This document shows positions 32,149 to 42,581 of a stretch of DNA of 64,000 nt, piece by piece. Under the pieces are notes generated by a model that was given only the letters and a program-made list of their open reading frames with translations, was not told the origin of the DNA and made no database searches. The stretch is taken from NCBI GenBank assembly GCA_001566295.1, contig KQ964248.1, forward strand, positions 2,976,001 through 3,040,000, in the 5' to 3' direction. The stretch is from Microdochium bolleyi (taxonomy: Eukaryota > Ascomycota > Sordariomycetes > Xylariales > Microdochiaceae). The first letter of the stretch is position 1, and every line of letters begins with the position of its first letter. The translations under genes were made by a program, and so were the position numbers.

Positions 32149-33765
32149 ATGGCCGGCGATGACACCGTGCCCATCAGGCCGTCAAGTCCCGCTGCGCCGG
32201 CCACCACGGAGCAAGCATCATCACCGAAGGAGGCATTTCCCACCACGATCCCAGACGCCGCTGCCCTCGACGATAACTCATCTCCGCCATTACAGGCGAC
32301 ATCAACATCGACTGCCTCGTCAGCTCCAGCCCCAGCCACCGACCCGTCCAGCAGCAACACGTTGGTCTGGCTCCCGCCCTCGCAGTACAGCGCCATCCGC
32401 GACAAGTGGCAGGACCAGTTCATCTGGAGCCCGACGGCGTTCGCGAGCGACCTGCCCGTGGGCCAGACGTCGTTCATCGGCGTCAACCGCGCGCGGGTAG
32501 ACTCGGCGGTGACGAAGCCGCCGTTCTCCTCCTCGTCCTCGTCCTCAGCAGGAGCGGCGGCGGCGGTTGCGGGGCGAGTCGTCCCTGCTGCGACGACATT
32601 AGGCGATCTCGCTGAGTCCGAGGTCGGGAAGGGACAAGTGGTTAGTGGTGGAGATGATGGATCGGGAGCGGGGAGCGGTGGTGGTGGTGAGACGAGTCGT
32701 GCGGGCGAGGATGCCACCGCGGAGGGACAACCAGCAGAGATGACGCAAAAGTCAACGGGATCAACGCCCAGCAAGTGGCCCGAGAAGCGCCCCGCGAAGA
32801 CGAAGCAATGGCACTCCTTCCACCTGCCCAGCAACTCCGGGTCGCGGAGCCGGCGGAACTCGTCGTCGCATAAAAGCAACGGCGGCGGCGGCAGCAGCTC
32901 GGGGCAGAAAATCGCGGATGTGCCGAGCATTCCGAGGCAGAGAAGTGGCGCCAAGGCCCAGATTGGGTGTAAGGGCGTGGGACGGATCCCTGTGCTGGTA
33001 CCGCAGCCAAAGCCCAACGAGGAGATCGGGAGGAAAGCAAAAGGCACAAGGGCCCGACATGGGAAGAGGAGAGGGAAAAAGGGAAAGACCACCGAGGACG
33101 CGGAATCTACCAATAATGGCGAGGATACAGAGGCAGAGAAACCCCTAATCACAGAGGCCAAGAAGGGCAAGCAGGCCGAGGCCGCGCAGGCAGCGGAGAG
33201 TGTCATCCAGGAAGCGGTCCAGAGGACAAGGGGCGCAAGCAACGCGATCATTGTGGCCGAAATGCCCGAAGACAGCGACAAAACACCAAGGCGACCCCTC
33301 GTCTTGCCAGCCGATCAAGCGGCGCAACGGCGGCCTCTGGCAGGAAACCCAGATGCGGATCCACAGGTGCCGGGACAACGGAGTCGGAAGACGCGACGGA
33401 GCCGGGTACGCAGGGCGGCGGCGGCGCACAGTGAAAAGATCGAGGCGCACCCGCAACCAATAGCGGTGCCGACCGGCACAGATGGAAACGGGAACCAAGG
33501 GCAGAACAACAGGAAGCCGGGCAGTGGCCGGCCGGCTCAGACAGCCACACATGCCTTGCCGGCGAGCTCAAACAACTCCATCGTGACCTCGAAGAACGAG
33601 GTCGTCCCCAACCCCCCTTCTGCGAGGGCAGACCCCATGACCGCCGCCACAAGGCCGAAGCCTTCGTCCTCTCAGATCTGCGTTAGCCTCAACCTCAATC
33701 TAGATCTGGAGGTGCACCTGAAGACCAAGCTGCAAGGCGACGTCACACTTACACTGTTCGAGTGA
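32149..33765 (+). CDS. intrinsically disordered Ser/Pro/Lys-rich protein with conserved-looking C-terminal strand motif
   Basis: A 538-aa intronless protein. ATG at 32149 has a good context (CGGCAATGGCC). A more ordered block lies at about 66-105 (LVWLPPSQYSAIRDKWQDQF, then PVGQTSFIGVNRARVD). The rest is low-complexity, with Ser/Gly runs, acidic stretches and strongly basic stretches (TRARHGKRRGKKGK), suggesting nuclear or RNA-associated character. The last 30 residues switch to an alternating hydrophobic pattern (ICVSLNLNLDLEVHLKTKL, then GDVTLTLFE) that predicts amphipathic beta strands; from memory a similar tail closes other fungal disordered proteins, but this needs checking. A 425-codon antisense frame exists and is judged a shadow. 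Function unknown. Confidence 0.75.
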   Translation: MAGDDTVPIRPSSPAAPATTEQASSPKEAFPTTIPDAAALDDNSSPPLQATSTSTASSAPAPATDPSSSNTLVWLPPSQYSAIRDKWQDQFIWSPTAFASDLPVGQTSFIGVNRARVDSAVTKPPFSSSSSSSAGAAAAVAGRVVPAATTLGDLAESEVGKGQVVSGGDDGSGAGSGGGGETSRAGEDATAEGQPAEMTQKSTGSTPSKWPEKRPAKTKQWHSFHLPSNSGSRSRRNSSSHKSNGGGGSSSGQKIADVPSIPRQRSGAKAQIGCKGVGRIPVLVPQPKPNEEIGRKAKGTRARHGKRRGKKGKTTEDAESTNNGEDTEAEKPLITEAKKGKQAEAAQAAESVIQEAVQRTRGASNAIIVAEMPEDSDKTPRRPLVLPADQAAQRRPLAGNPDADPQVPGQRSRKTRRSRVRRAAAAHSEKIEAHPQPIAVPTGTDGNGNQGQNNRKPGSGRPAQTATHALPASSNNSIVTSKNEVVPNPPSARADPMTAATRPKPSSSQICVSLNLNLDLEVHLKTKLQGDVTLTLFE

Positions 33766-33956
33766 TCCAGCACGCTCACACCCGTATTGCATCTTACACA
33801 CTGGAAAGGGGAAACTAGAGCAGCTTGATCATTTTTGCAGCATTCTATGACTTGTTGGTGTGTGCACTTGGGGCAACCTGAGCAGTGCATACATTGAATG
33901 TCGACTTTGTCTCCCGACCAGGGGGCTGGGTTCTTGCAACTTGCCGGACCCTGGCT

Positions 33957-35316
33957 TCACTTTGAAATGTGAATCATCTCTTCGAGGAGCTCCAAATGCT
34001 CAATCATCTTGGTCATCGTCGGCATCTTGAGAATCGGGTGATTTTCCCATTGCTCCTGTGTCCAGAAGAAAAACTGGCTTGGAATTCCTCCATGCGTCTC
34101 AGATCTCCACGTGCGCGATAATTCCGCAAGTTCGTTATCTGGTATCGTAAATGTTGAATGCAGGATGCAGTTCCAGAACCATAGGTCTCGTGGCCCCGAG
34201 TTCGTCCGTGAGTCGTTCTGCAACTGGCGTCGCAGCTTCCGCGGGCACATCGAGCCGTCGCCGATTAGTGTGTCGGCCCAATCATCCAACACATCAGTCC
34301 AGGGACCATACGGAGTGGTATGCCACAGCATCGACGATGTGTAGACCTGCCATCCATTATCCTCTCGCAGGCCGTCGAGTAGATATCTCAGGACAGTAGA
34401 GATAGGTTGTGATCCGCTCAAGTACCCGTCGATACAATCGAGGCCTACACAGTCCAGTAGAGGAATGAGCTTATCCATCTGAAACTGCCATGTATCGGAG
34501 GGCATCAGGACTTCGGGGCCATCGCGGTCGAGCGGGTCGCCGCACAGAATGTGCAAGGTGAGAGACATGAGCTGGCCGCTTCCAGACTCTTCGACATCTG
34601 AGCGTGTATTAGCACGATTCGGGTGATAGGGTCTGAGGCACGGAGAACTTACCCTCTGCAAATTTGTCAACGAGAAGCCTATCCAGGCATCGGAGGACCT
34701 CTTTGACCTGTAGGAATTCCCATGGTGTGAAATGACCCCACAGGACCTTCCAGACTTCGTTATATAGGTCATCCTCATCACGAGCAGGAAAGATCGAGGA
34801 GAGAATATCCCAGGTGTAGAGGGCCTTCTTGTACATGAAAAGCTCAGGTTTGGTGACAACGTCGCAGGTGAATTAGGTGTCCAGAGCGTGCACCGCGGCG
34901 CAGCGATTGGCGAGTCGCGAAATGCGAGAGTGGTTGCGCGATGAGTTCAAGGCTTGGACAAGCGAAAAGCAATCACAGTCGAAGTCTTTGATGAGCACGC
35001 GCGAAGGTCCTTCAATAGTTGCGCTTTGGTTCAAGTACACTTGGCCGTATTCGAGGACTTCAGACAAGTTCGTGCTGGGGAAAACATGAGAAAACCGGTC
35101 AAGCAGGTCCAAATCTGAGGCTATGGCAATTGGCATCAGGTCCGGGCCGATCTCGTTCCGCAGGACTTGCTCGATGATGGTCTCCTTGCACGTGGCGTAT
35201 GGTGCCCAGAGACACGGTCCTGCACGGCAGGCCTTCATCATGGTTGGGATATCGCAGATGTGCTGTAGGATGAGTAGCCGGAGCTCAACAGGCAGATTCT
35301 GCAGCGGACCAGTCAT
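33957..35316 (-). pseudogene. F-box-type protein gene interrupted by an in-frame TAA
   Basis: Segments 35316-34653 and 34597-33957 join in phase 1 across a normal 55-nt intron (donor GTAAGT, acceptor GCTCAG). The start at 35316 gives an F-box-like N-terminus (LPVELRLLILQHICDIPTMM). The frame is intact except for one TAA at 34873-34875; coding-like sequence in the same frame continues on both sides (SRISRLANRCAAVHALDT before; ELFMYKKALYTWDILSSIF after). With the stop ignored it is 434 codons. Alternatively a 51-nt in-frame intron (donor GTGCAC at about 34893, acceptor CCTGAG) would remove the stop and give 417 aa, but the donor and acceptor are poor. C-terminal part contains GPRDLWFWNCILHSTFTIP, typical of unclassified fungal F-box-like proteins. 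Nonsense allele is favoured, but an intact gene is possible. Confidence 0.65.
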
Positions 35317-36583
35317 GATGCTCGTTCCGCATGGTCGTGCTTTTCGTGAGGTGTTGATGAATCGAGGGTGAGATGACAGCGTGTAGTGTCTCGAGACCAA
35401 GGTGTGGATGCGTCCACATCGGTATCTGCGTGATCTCGCTGTTGGCCTATGATGTTTGGAGCACATGGCTGGCCGCATCGTGCGAGTAGTTTTGGGGGGA
35501 AGGGGGGGTGGTGCTCAAAGAAGAAGGACATGCGCGTGTGGTGAGGGCGTGTGCGGACGCCAGTGCGGGCTTGCGAGGAAGAGATGGACAATTTGAGACT
35601 GATTAACACGAGCCTACACCCTAGCGGAGACACAGTAACTTGGAGGATCCATGGATGCCCTAGGCAGCACTTATCTTGGTGCCTTCCTCGTTGGTGGCTG
35701 TTCCAAGGAAGGCACCTGCACGTGTCGAGAACCTCCCATAAGGGTATCGTGTAGTGCTATGCGAACATGGCGGTTCATGGGGCGAACAGTTTCACTCAAG
35801 GTCACGGCCTAAACGTCTAGGTAGAATGGTCTAAGGAGAATTGATCTTCATCTTCTGCAATCTCTAGATTACAGGTCTTTTTGTGTGAAGGTGGTGTTGC
35901 TAGCTCTCTTCGTGGTATAAATCTGATAGAACGACATCGCTAAAAGAAAACATGAAGAGTCCGTTATTTGATGCTGTGCTTCTCGTTATTTAATTTCATT
36001 CAGCTTGACACCCCTTCATTGGTTTGTTATGTTCAATACATGATCATTTCAATATTGTGCTTGACACGATAGCATCAAAATGGTAGCATAAGGCAAGTTT
36101 GGAGGCACTAGTCAATTGAGCAGTGGCAAGATATCAGAAAGCTCTATTCGTTCAAAATAATAATAATCTTGCAATCTGCTCGCGCGGCCCAAAAGTATCT
36201 CGGGATGTCGACATTGGAGGTGAGGTTCCCTGGCGCTGGCTGATAAGATAAGAGCTGTGATGCACACCTGTGGTTCCCGCTGAACAGCCGCACTGGCATT
36301 CACAAGCCGCGACCAGCCTCAAGACGCGAACCCCTCCACCGCAAACTGAAGAACTTTCCCAACCACGACAGTGCTACGGAGCTGCGCACCTCTTGAGTTT
36401 CGCATGCGCAATCCCTCGACATCCGCTACTCACAAGTCACAGACCGCCCTCACCAACTCGCAAGTCACCGCTCGGCATTAAGCCCACTGCCCATCCGTCC
36501 TCAGCTCGAGCTGCTTCCTGAACCATCGACACACTCTCGCGAGCCATTCGCCTCCTGACAGGCTTGCACGCAGCCGCCACACC
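35317..36583. other. 1.3-kb divergent intergenic stretch
   Basis: Promoters of the F-box-type gene (minus) and TAF6 (plus). AT-rich around 35,880-36,180. No gene seen. Confidence 0.5.
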
Positions 36584-38144
36584 ATGTCGGCAAATCGCGG
36601 CGCGGCAGGCGCTGCCCAGGACGCCGCCGGCAAGAGCGCCGCCAACGAGCCGCGACTGCTGTGGAACCCGGACAACGTCAAGGATGTCGCAGAATCCGTG
36701 GGCATCGCGGCGCTGGGCGATGAGGCGCTGCGGACGCTGTCGCAGGATGTCGAGTACCGGATCGGCCAGGTCATCATCGAGGCGCTGCGCTTCATGCGCG
36801 CGGCGAAGCGCACGACCATGACCGTCCAGGACATCTCGCTCGCGCTCAAGGTGCTCGACGTCGAGCCGCTCTATGGATACGAATCGACGAGACCGCTGCG
36901 GTACGGCGAGGCGAGCCTGGGGCCCGGGCAGCCACTGTTCTACATCGAGGACGAGGAAGTGGACTTTGAGAAGATGATCAACCAACCGTTACCAAAGGTG
37001 CCAAGGGACACCAATTTCACAGGTGAGCTACGCTACACGAAACAGCTGGTTGCGCGCACCGCCTACTGACAAGTCTTGCTACCACACAGCACACTGGCTC
37101 GCCGTCGAAGGCGTCCAGCCATCAATACCACAGAACCCGACATCGAATGAGGCGCAGTCCCAGACTCTACTCGCCAAGGGCCCCGGCGCGAACCCGACGC
37201 TCGGCGCAATGGCGGGCAACGAGAACACCAACTTCCGCCCGGCGGTCAAGCACGTCATTTCAAAAGAGCTCACTCTTTACTTCGAGAAGATTCAGGCCGC
37301 GCTGCTCGACGACGGCTCCGATGGCGAGGTACAGCACCTGCGACAGGCCGCGCTCGAGTCCGTGGGCTCGGACCCGGGAATCCACCAGCTCGTGCCGTAC
37401 TTTGTCAACTTCATCTCGCACGAGGTCACGCAGAACCTCGACGACGTCTTCGTGCTCCGGCAGATGATGGAGCTCGCCGACGCGCTGCTCCGCAACGACA
37501 ACCTCTTCCTCAACCCGTACGCGAGCCCCCTCTGCGCCCCCGTCCTCACCTGCCTCATGGGTCGGAAGCTCGGCTCCGACAGCGTGCCCGACGCCGTCAA
37601 GCAGCAGTACCACCTCCGCGACATGGCGGCGGGCCTGATCGGCAAGATCTCCGAAAAGTTCCACACGTCGAACCGCATGCTCCGCCCCAAGATCGTGCGC
37701 TCCTGCCTGCGCAGCATGCTTGACCTCAACGGCCCGCCACCAGTCTGGTACGGCGCGATCAAGGGCCTAACCGCCGCGGGCGGCCCCACGAACAACGAAC
37801 CCGTGCGGCAGATCATCCTGCCGAACCTCAAGGACTTTGAGAACGGGATGCTCCGCCCACTGCGCGAGAAGGGCGAGGCCGGGAGGATCGACTACGAGGC
37901 CATCGTGGGCGCCATCATCAGGGGCATCCGCGCGCTCGCGGAGAAGGATAGCATGAGCACCGGCTGGACCACGCAGGCGAATAACTTTTCCGAGATGAAC
38001 GGTGACAGCGCGCGCATCTCGGACCGCGAGGTCAGCGAGCTCAGGGCGTTCGTGGGCGACATCATTGCCGAGAGGCTGGCGAACCTGAGGGACCACAAGC
38101 TCGTCTCGACGGTGCTGGAGGCGCGGCAGTTCATGCAGCGGTAG
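36584..38144 (+). CDS. taf6: TAF6, TFIID/SAGA histone-fold subunit
   Basis: Two exons, 36584-37022 and 37090-38144, joined in phase 1 across a 67-nt intron, give 497 aa. The splice restores the family block TAHWLAVEGVQPSIPQNP. TAF6 pairs with TAF9 through its N-terminal histone fold and is a scaffold of TFIID and, in fungi, SAGA, acting in RNA polymerase II initiation. The histone fold covers about residues 25-95 (NVKDVAESVGI, ALRTLSQDVEYRIGQVIIEA, AKRTTMTVQDISLALKVLDV). After a linker, the C-terminal HEAT-repeat region (TAF6C) starts near 210 (VISKELTLYFEKIQAALL) and continues with QLVPYFVNFISHEVTQNL. The length fits fungal TAF6. It is a conserved housekeeping gene, so this part of the window is core genome. 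Confidence 0.97.
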
Positions 38145-38719
38145 TTCCTCCCAGCACTAGTGGAAGAACTGAAAGCATCCTAGTGGAGGGAGATCGATTT
38201 AGAGCAGGCGTTACGGGGTTCCTACCTGGGTTTTCTTTTTGGGATTAGGGAGCATGGCCTGCGCAGATAGATCCGCCAATCGAGCAGGACCAGACCTATG
38301 GTTCGCACAACGCCTTGACCTTTTTCATGCTTTGTTCTGTGTATTCGTTTTTGAAAATATGAGAAAGATGTATACAGTTCCTCCCCTCACGACACCAGCC
38401 ACACCTCCAGCAGCCCAGCCTCTTTTGCTATATGCGAGCTCCTGCCCCCTCCTAGTTGGTACAAGCAGTGCTGGGTGAAATCTCCACGCGGATAACCCTC
38501 CATTCCTTTCCCATGGACGTCTTCCTAGTGAAAGCCACATAGCCTTGGGCAAATGAAGGTTATGTCTCCTCCACCCGTGACTCCTCGTCCTGATAAACCC
38601 CCCCGCAACCTAGCATTCTCGATCATGCACAACTCAACATGCTGGAACTTGGATGCGGGGCTCCGTCCATTGTTCGAACCGGCCGGACTCGATTTTCGTG
38701 TCCCTCGTGCTCGAACGGC
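38145..38719. other. convergent 3' intergenic stretch
   Basis: 3' UTRs of TAF6 and of the SDHC gene. No gene seen. Confidence 0.5.
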
Positions 38720-39708
38720 TTAGAAGCCGAAGGCGAGCGCGATGGAGGCGCCCAGGCTGGCGCCCCAAATGCCCCAGGCGCTGGTGCTGATCTGCTTCTT
38801 GGAGAAGCCCTTGGCGAAGTCGAAGACGATGTGCCGGACACCGGCCAAGAAGTGGAACACAAAAGGCCAGGCGGTCAGGAACTTGACCGAGACCTTGAGC
38901 GCGGCGGGCCAGGCGGCGAAGGCGGCGGCGAGGGAGGCCGACTCGAGGTGCATGCCCGTCAGCGGGGCGGCGAGGTAGGCGAGGGCGAAGGCGTAGAGGC
39001 CGCCGCCAAAGGCCATGCCGGTGAAGCGCGTCCAGATGGAGGCGCCGAGCCAGATCTGGTTGTAGTCGTAGATGGTGATGTGCGGGGCGACGGGGCGGAT
39101 CTTGCGCTGCGCGGCGAGGAGGTCCTGGCCGTCGGTGATGGAGAGCTTTTGGGTCGAGGCGCCGCTGTGTAACGCAGAGTGGTGGTTAGCGAATGTTCCT
39201 GCGTGGTGACCTGCTTTCCCGAGCCTTGTGTTGTCGCGTGTGGTGATATGTAACAGCAGCAGAAGCGCAAGTCCGAGAATAGAGACAGGTCGCCGATTGT
39301 CCTTCGCACTCTCGTATCATTGACTCTGGTCTTGTGTTGCCGACATGGCAAGTCGTTGCCACATTGGCTTGCTGCATCGTACTGCTCGGCCGGGCTGCTG
39401 CTTGGTTTGGTCGCGCGGGGCGATATCAAAGCTCGGGAGGATCCGGTGGGATTGGAGTTGTCGCGGGAGACCTACCGAGTCTGGACGCCCGCCATGGCGA
39501 GACGGGGAAGGGCATTGGGCTTGGCCGCGACTGTGAAAGAATCTCTCGTTAGCCAGACTGCTCCGTCAGAACCGCAGCAGCTCCTCCTCTTTGGTAGGCA
39601 GGTATCGCGGCACAAATGCCCGCTTTCGGGCGGATGGAGGATGCACGAGTGCGCATGAATGGACTCACCCTGGCGCAGCGCCCGCAGACCGACTCTCTGG
39701 ACGTTCAT
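38720..39708 (-). CDS. sdhC: succinate dehydrogenase cytochrome b subunit (SDHC)
   Basis: Three exons, 39708-39669, 39530-39476 and 39164-38720, join in phase (1, then 2) to give 179 aa. Introns are 138 nt and 311 nt. The N-terminus (MNVQRVGLRALRQ, then VAAKPNALPRLAM) is a basic, Arg-rich mitochondrial presequence. The mature protein begins RKIRPVAPHITIYDYNQIW and has WTRFTG, the quinone-site Arg block. Three transmembrane helices follow; HFLAGVRHIVFDFAKG holds the His/Arg/His pattern of heme and quinone contacts. SDHC anchors the SDHA-SDHB dimer in the inner membrane and passes electrons to ubiquinone; it is a target of SDHI fungicides. The block after PHITIY differs from the commoner IYxPQxTW, so a paralogue cannot be excluded. 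Confidence 0.93.
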
Positions 39709-41395
39709 GGCTGCTCTGTGTGGAACCGTGGCGGGAGTGACGGCGATGTGGTTGAGGGGGCTGCCGGAGGGGGAAAGTCAGAGAACGGAAACGCAGCTCT
39801 CTCCAAGTCACAATCGGAAGGGACAGGCCTTCGGACGTCGGAAGCCAGCGTCGATGATGCTCGCAAAGGCACCTGGGGCACCCGTTTCCTCGGCCCAAGG
39901 TGGCCAATGAGGCGCTGCGCATTGGGCGATGACCGCCGGCGGGCCACTTCCCGGCGGGCCAGCTGCGTGACGGCCTCTTTCAGGCCGCCAGTGCTCTGTT
40001 CCACCTGCCCCAGTACTGCCTCAGTACAGAGACAGAAGCTGGTCTGTGCTCTCTCTGCTCGGCTCCACTCTGCCTCGTCCGCAATCACTTTTCAATCTTC
40101 CCGAGGCGCACCCGTTTCCCTTCTCTTTCTTCCCTTTCCCTCCTCAGATAGACGGGCTCTCCAGGTCGGCGGGCACCCCTTGATGGGTGTTCGCACCACG
40201 GCCACCCGGCGGCTTTGGCTGCCATGGAGCTGCCCCAGAGCAAACATTCTTGGGAAAGATGGATCCATCGTTAATCTCGGCACCAGGTCTTTCCTCGATA
40301 CTGGTTCCGTTTCATTTTAGAGATCTACATGATGCTTTTTGGACGTGATGCTGCTACTGACGTGGCGTGAGATTGCACCTGCCGTAGGCTGCCTGTCTCT
40401 ATGCCACCGCGCGATCAGCCGGGTTGCCTTGCCGTCCGACAGATGTGGCATGAGGTTGCTTCGCGTCGCCTCAAACGAGACTTCGTGGCCGAGCAGTGTG
40501 TGATCGGACGCGGTCTCTTGCCTCAGCATTTCTTCGTGCGAAAAGTGGGGTTCGATTGGCTGACCACGACTGGGTCTTCACTCGTGGACGACATCGGGTC
40601 ACTCAACCTGAAAAGGTTGACGGGACTGTCCTTCCCATGTCTATTGTTCGTTTGTATCGGCTAGCTTGCGTTGTTGTTCTTGAACCCATGGTTGTGCGGA
40701 GTACCCACGCTTAAGTAGGTACCGCCTCTGCTCGGCCTCGGTCATGATCTGAGCAGGCCATCCATGGATATTTGCTGCCATTCGTGCTCACTTGTCGTTT
40801 CCCATCAAGCCTCGAGCACGGGCCTTCGAGCAAACCATTCAAGCCTCCAAAGTATCTGCACGTAACCCCAACAACTGCTGAAGTGTGCAATTGTGATCTC
40901 GTCAGGCACGCGGCCAGCCGACTCTGTCACGGCAACCCCGAGCTGCACTGATCGCCTCTCAGACGTGCAAGTTGATGCCTGAGTCCTGCGCACAAACCTG
41001 GCAGGCAGCCATGCACTCGCTCCTTCCCGCTTGTTCCCAGACCCAGCCTGCGAGCATCAATCAGCAGACCTCCGGGGACAGAGACGCCAACATCTCGAGC
41101 GCTGCGACCACTCACTCGGTTGTGCAGAGAGGCGCTTCGCTTTGAAGGCTCCAGCCTCCGCGTGCCGGGCAACGACATTCTTCACCGCGGCATATACCAA
41201 CAACAGGCCCCGCCAGTCATTTTACCATCCATCTTCACCCATCATTCACGCTCACGAGGACTCTACACACCCGCTCAGCAGCATCAAATATCAACATCAC
41301 GGGCAGCCAGCCAACATTCATCACAAGAATACATCCCAAAAAGTCAGCCCGGCAGCACAATTACGAGAGAAGAAACGACAGTCTCAACTGCAATC
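39709..41395. other. 1.7-kb divergent intergenic stretch
   Basis: Promoters of SDHC (minus) and of the coiled-coil gene (plus). The last 200 bases are a CA- and CT-rich leader. A 234-codon plus-strand frame at 39616-40320 has no domain and is not called. Confidence 0.5.
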
Positions 41396-42581
41396 ATGTC
41401 CGCTCCTAGCCCCAGCAGCGGCATTTCTTGGGCCTCAATCGCCGCAGGGAATGCAGATAAGATCTCACAGCCAGCCCGGCCAGAGACTCCAATACAGAAG
41501 GCAACACTGAAGCCAAAAGCGGGCCCAACATCTACTTCGAGCCCAAAGCCAGGGGCCGCTCCCAAGACTGTGGCCAGCCAATACACGAAGTTTAGATCAA
41601 AGCCTGTGGCCAGCCCAAAGACTAAGGTTCTTCCAGCGATTCCTCAATCTATCCATGCCTCACGGTCTGTGTCTGTCAGTATCCCGTCAGAGGCTGTTCG
41701 GCTTTGGTGTTGGATGACTATGCCCAACTGACCTCTTGCCTGTGCAGCCAAACCATAAGCGATCCAATCTCGACGACATTGTCTCTGCCAGAAAGAATAG
41801 CGAGCCCCTCCTGAACAGCACTCAGCTTGACCGGGTCGTCTCCCCAGCTGCTGCTCATGTCGCACCTTCAGCGGACGATGCCGCAATAGACCAGCCACAC
41901 CGTGCTGCAACGCCGGCCAACCCTCGGCACGGCCAGGATGCCTCGTTTAAAGACCCAAGCGTCGTCGTCGTGGCGAGTACGGCCCAGCCCATGTCTTACG
42001 CACAGCTCGAGGAATCCAACGACAAGCTCAAGATCGAGATGGACCTTGTCAGGAAACACAGGGATGAACTACACACGCAGCTTGTCGATGCCATACTGGA
42101 GAACTCAAAAACAAACAACAACGGAGTGACAAGCCTCGACGGCGATGGCGACTCAGCTCCACGACACGTGGATGCCGCCGACAGGAAGATTGAGTGCCTT
42201 CAAACGGCTTTGGCATCTGCCCAGGCCGAGCGGAAGGCAGGGAGAAGCAAAATCGACGGGCTCGTGAGGTTGCTCAGTGGCGTCACCATCGAGCGAGACC
42301 TCCTCCAAGACCAACTTGACGACACGCAGAAGAAGTGGACCGCATGTGTGAACGAACTAGCACAGGTAAAGAGTCGGCACAAGCAAGCTCTCGAGGACCT
42401 TTCCAGTATCTCCGAGCTTCTGGACCAAGCCACAGCCATACAGAAGGGTGCCATTTACGGCTTGCAGAAGAGCGAAACCTCGACAGTGTCGTTTCAGACT
42501 ATGGTCCAAAAGCATGCTGAAGGGCTTGTCAAGACTGTACAACATCAGAGGCGTGTTCTGGGGAGCGCAGTCGAGGCATAG
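41396..42581 (+). CDS. coiled-coil protein, N-terminal part up to an in-frame TAG
   Basis: Exon 1 runs from ATG 41396 to about 41674 or 41668 (two possible phase-0 donors, GTCAGT or GTGTCT); exon 2 starts at 41748 after TTGCCTGTGCAG. The product up to the TAG at 42579-42581 is about 370 aa. The N-terminus is Ser/Pro/Lys-rich (GISWASIAAGNADK), followed by predicted coiled coil: YAQLEESNDKLKIEMDLVRK, then a second helix from IECLQTALASAQAERK through LLQDQLDDTQKKW, and a third around QALEDLSSISELLDQA. The same frame stays open for 546 codons after the TAG, so this is either a complete protein or the first part of a 917-codon gene with a nonsense or read-through codon. No known family recognised. 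Confidence 0.7.

Noticed and set aside
32004..33281. 425-codon minus-strand frame over the disordered protein
   Set aside because: The plus strand has the better start context and a non-random C-terminal motif. The minus frame reads as a random hydrophobic/Ser-rich sequence.
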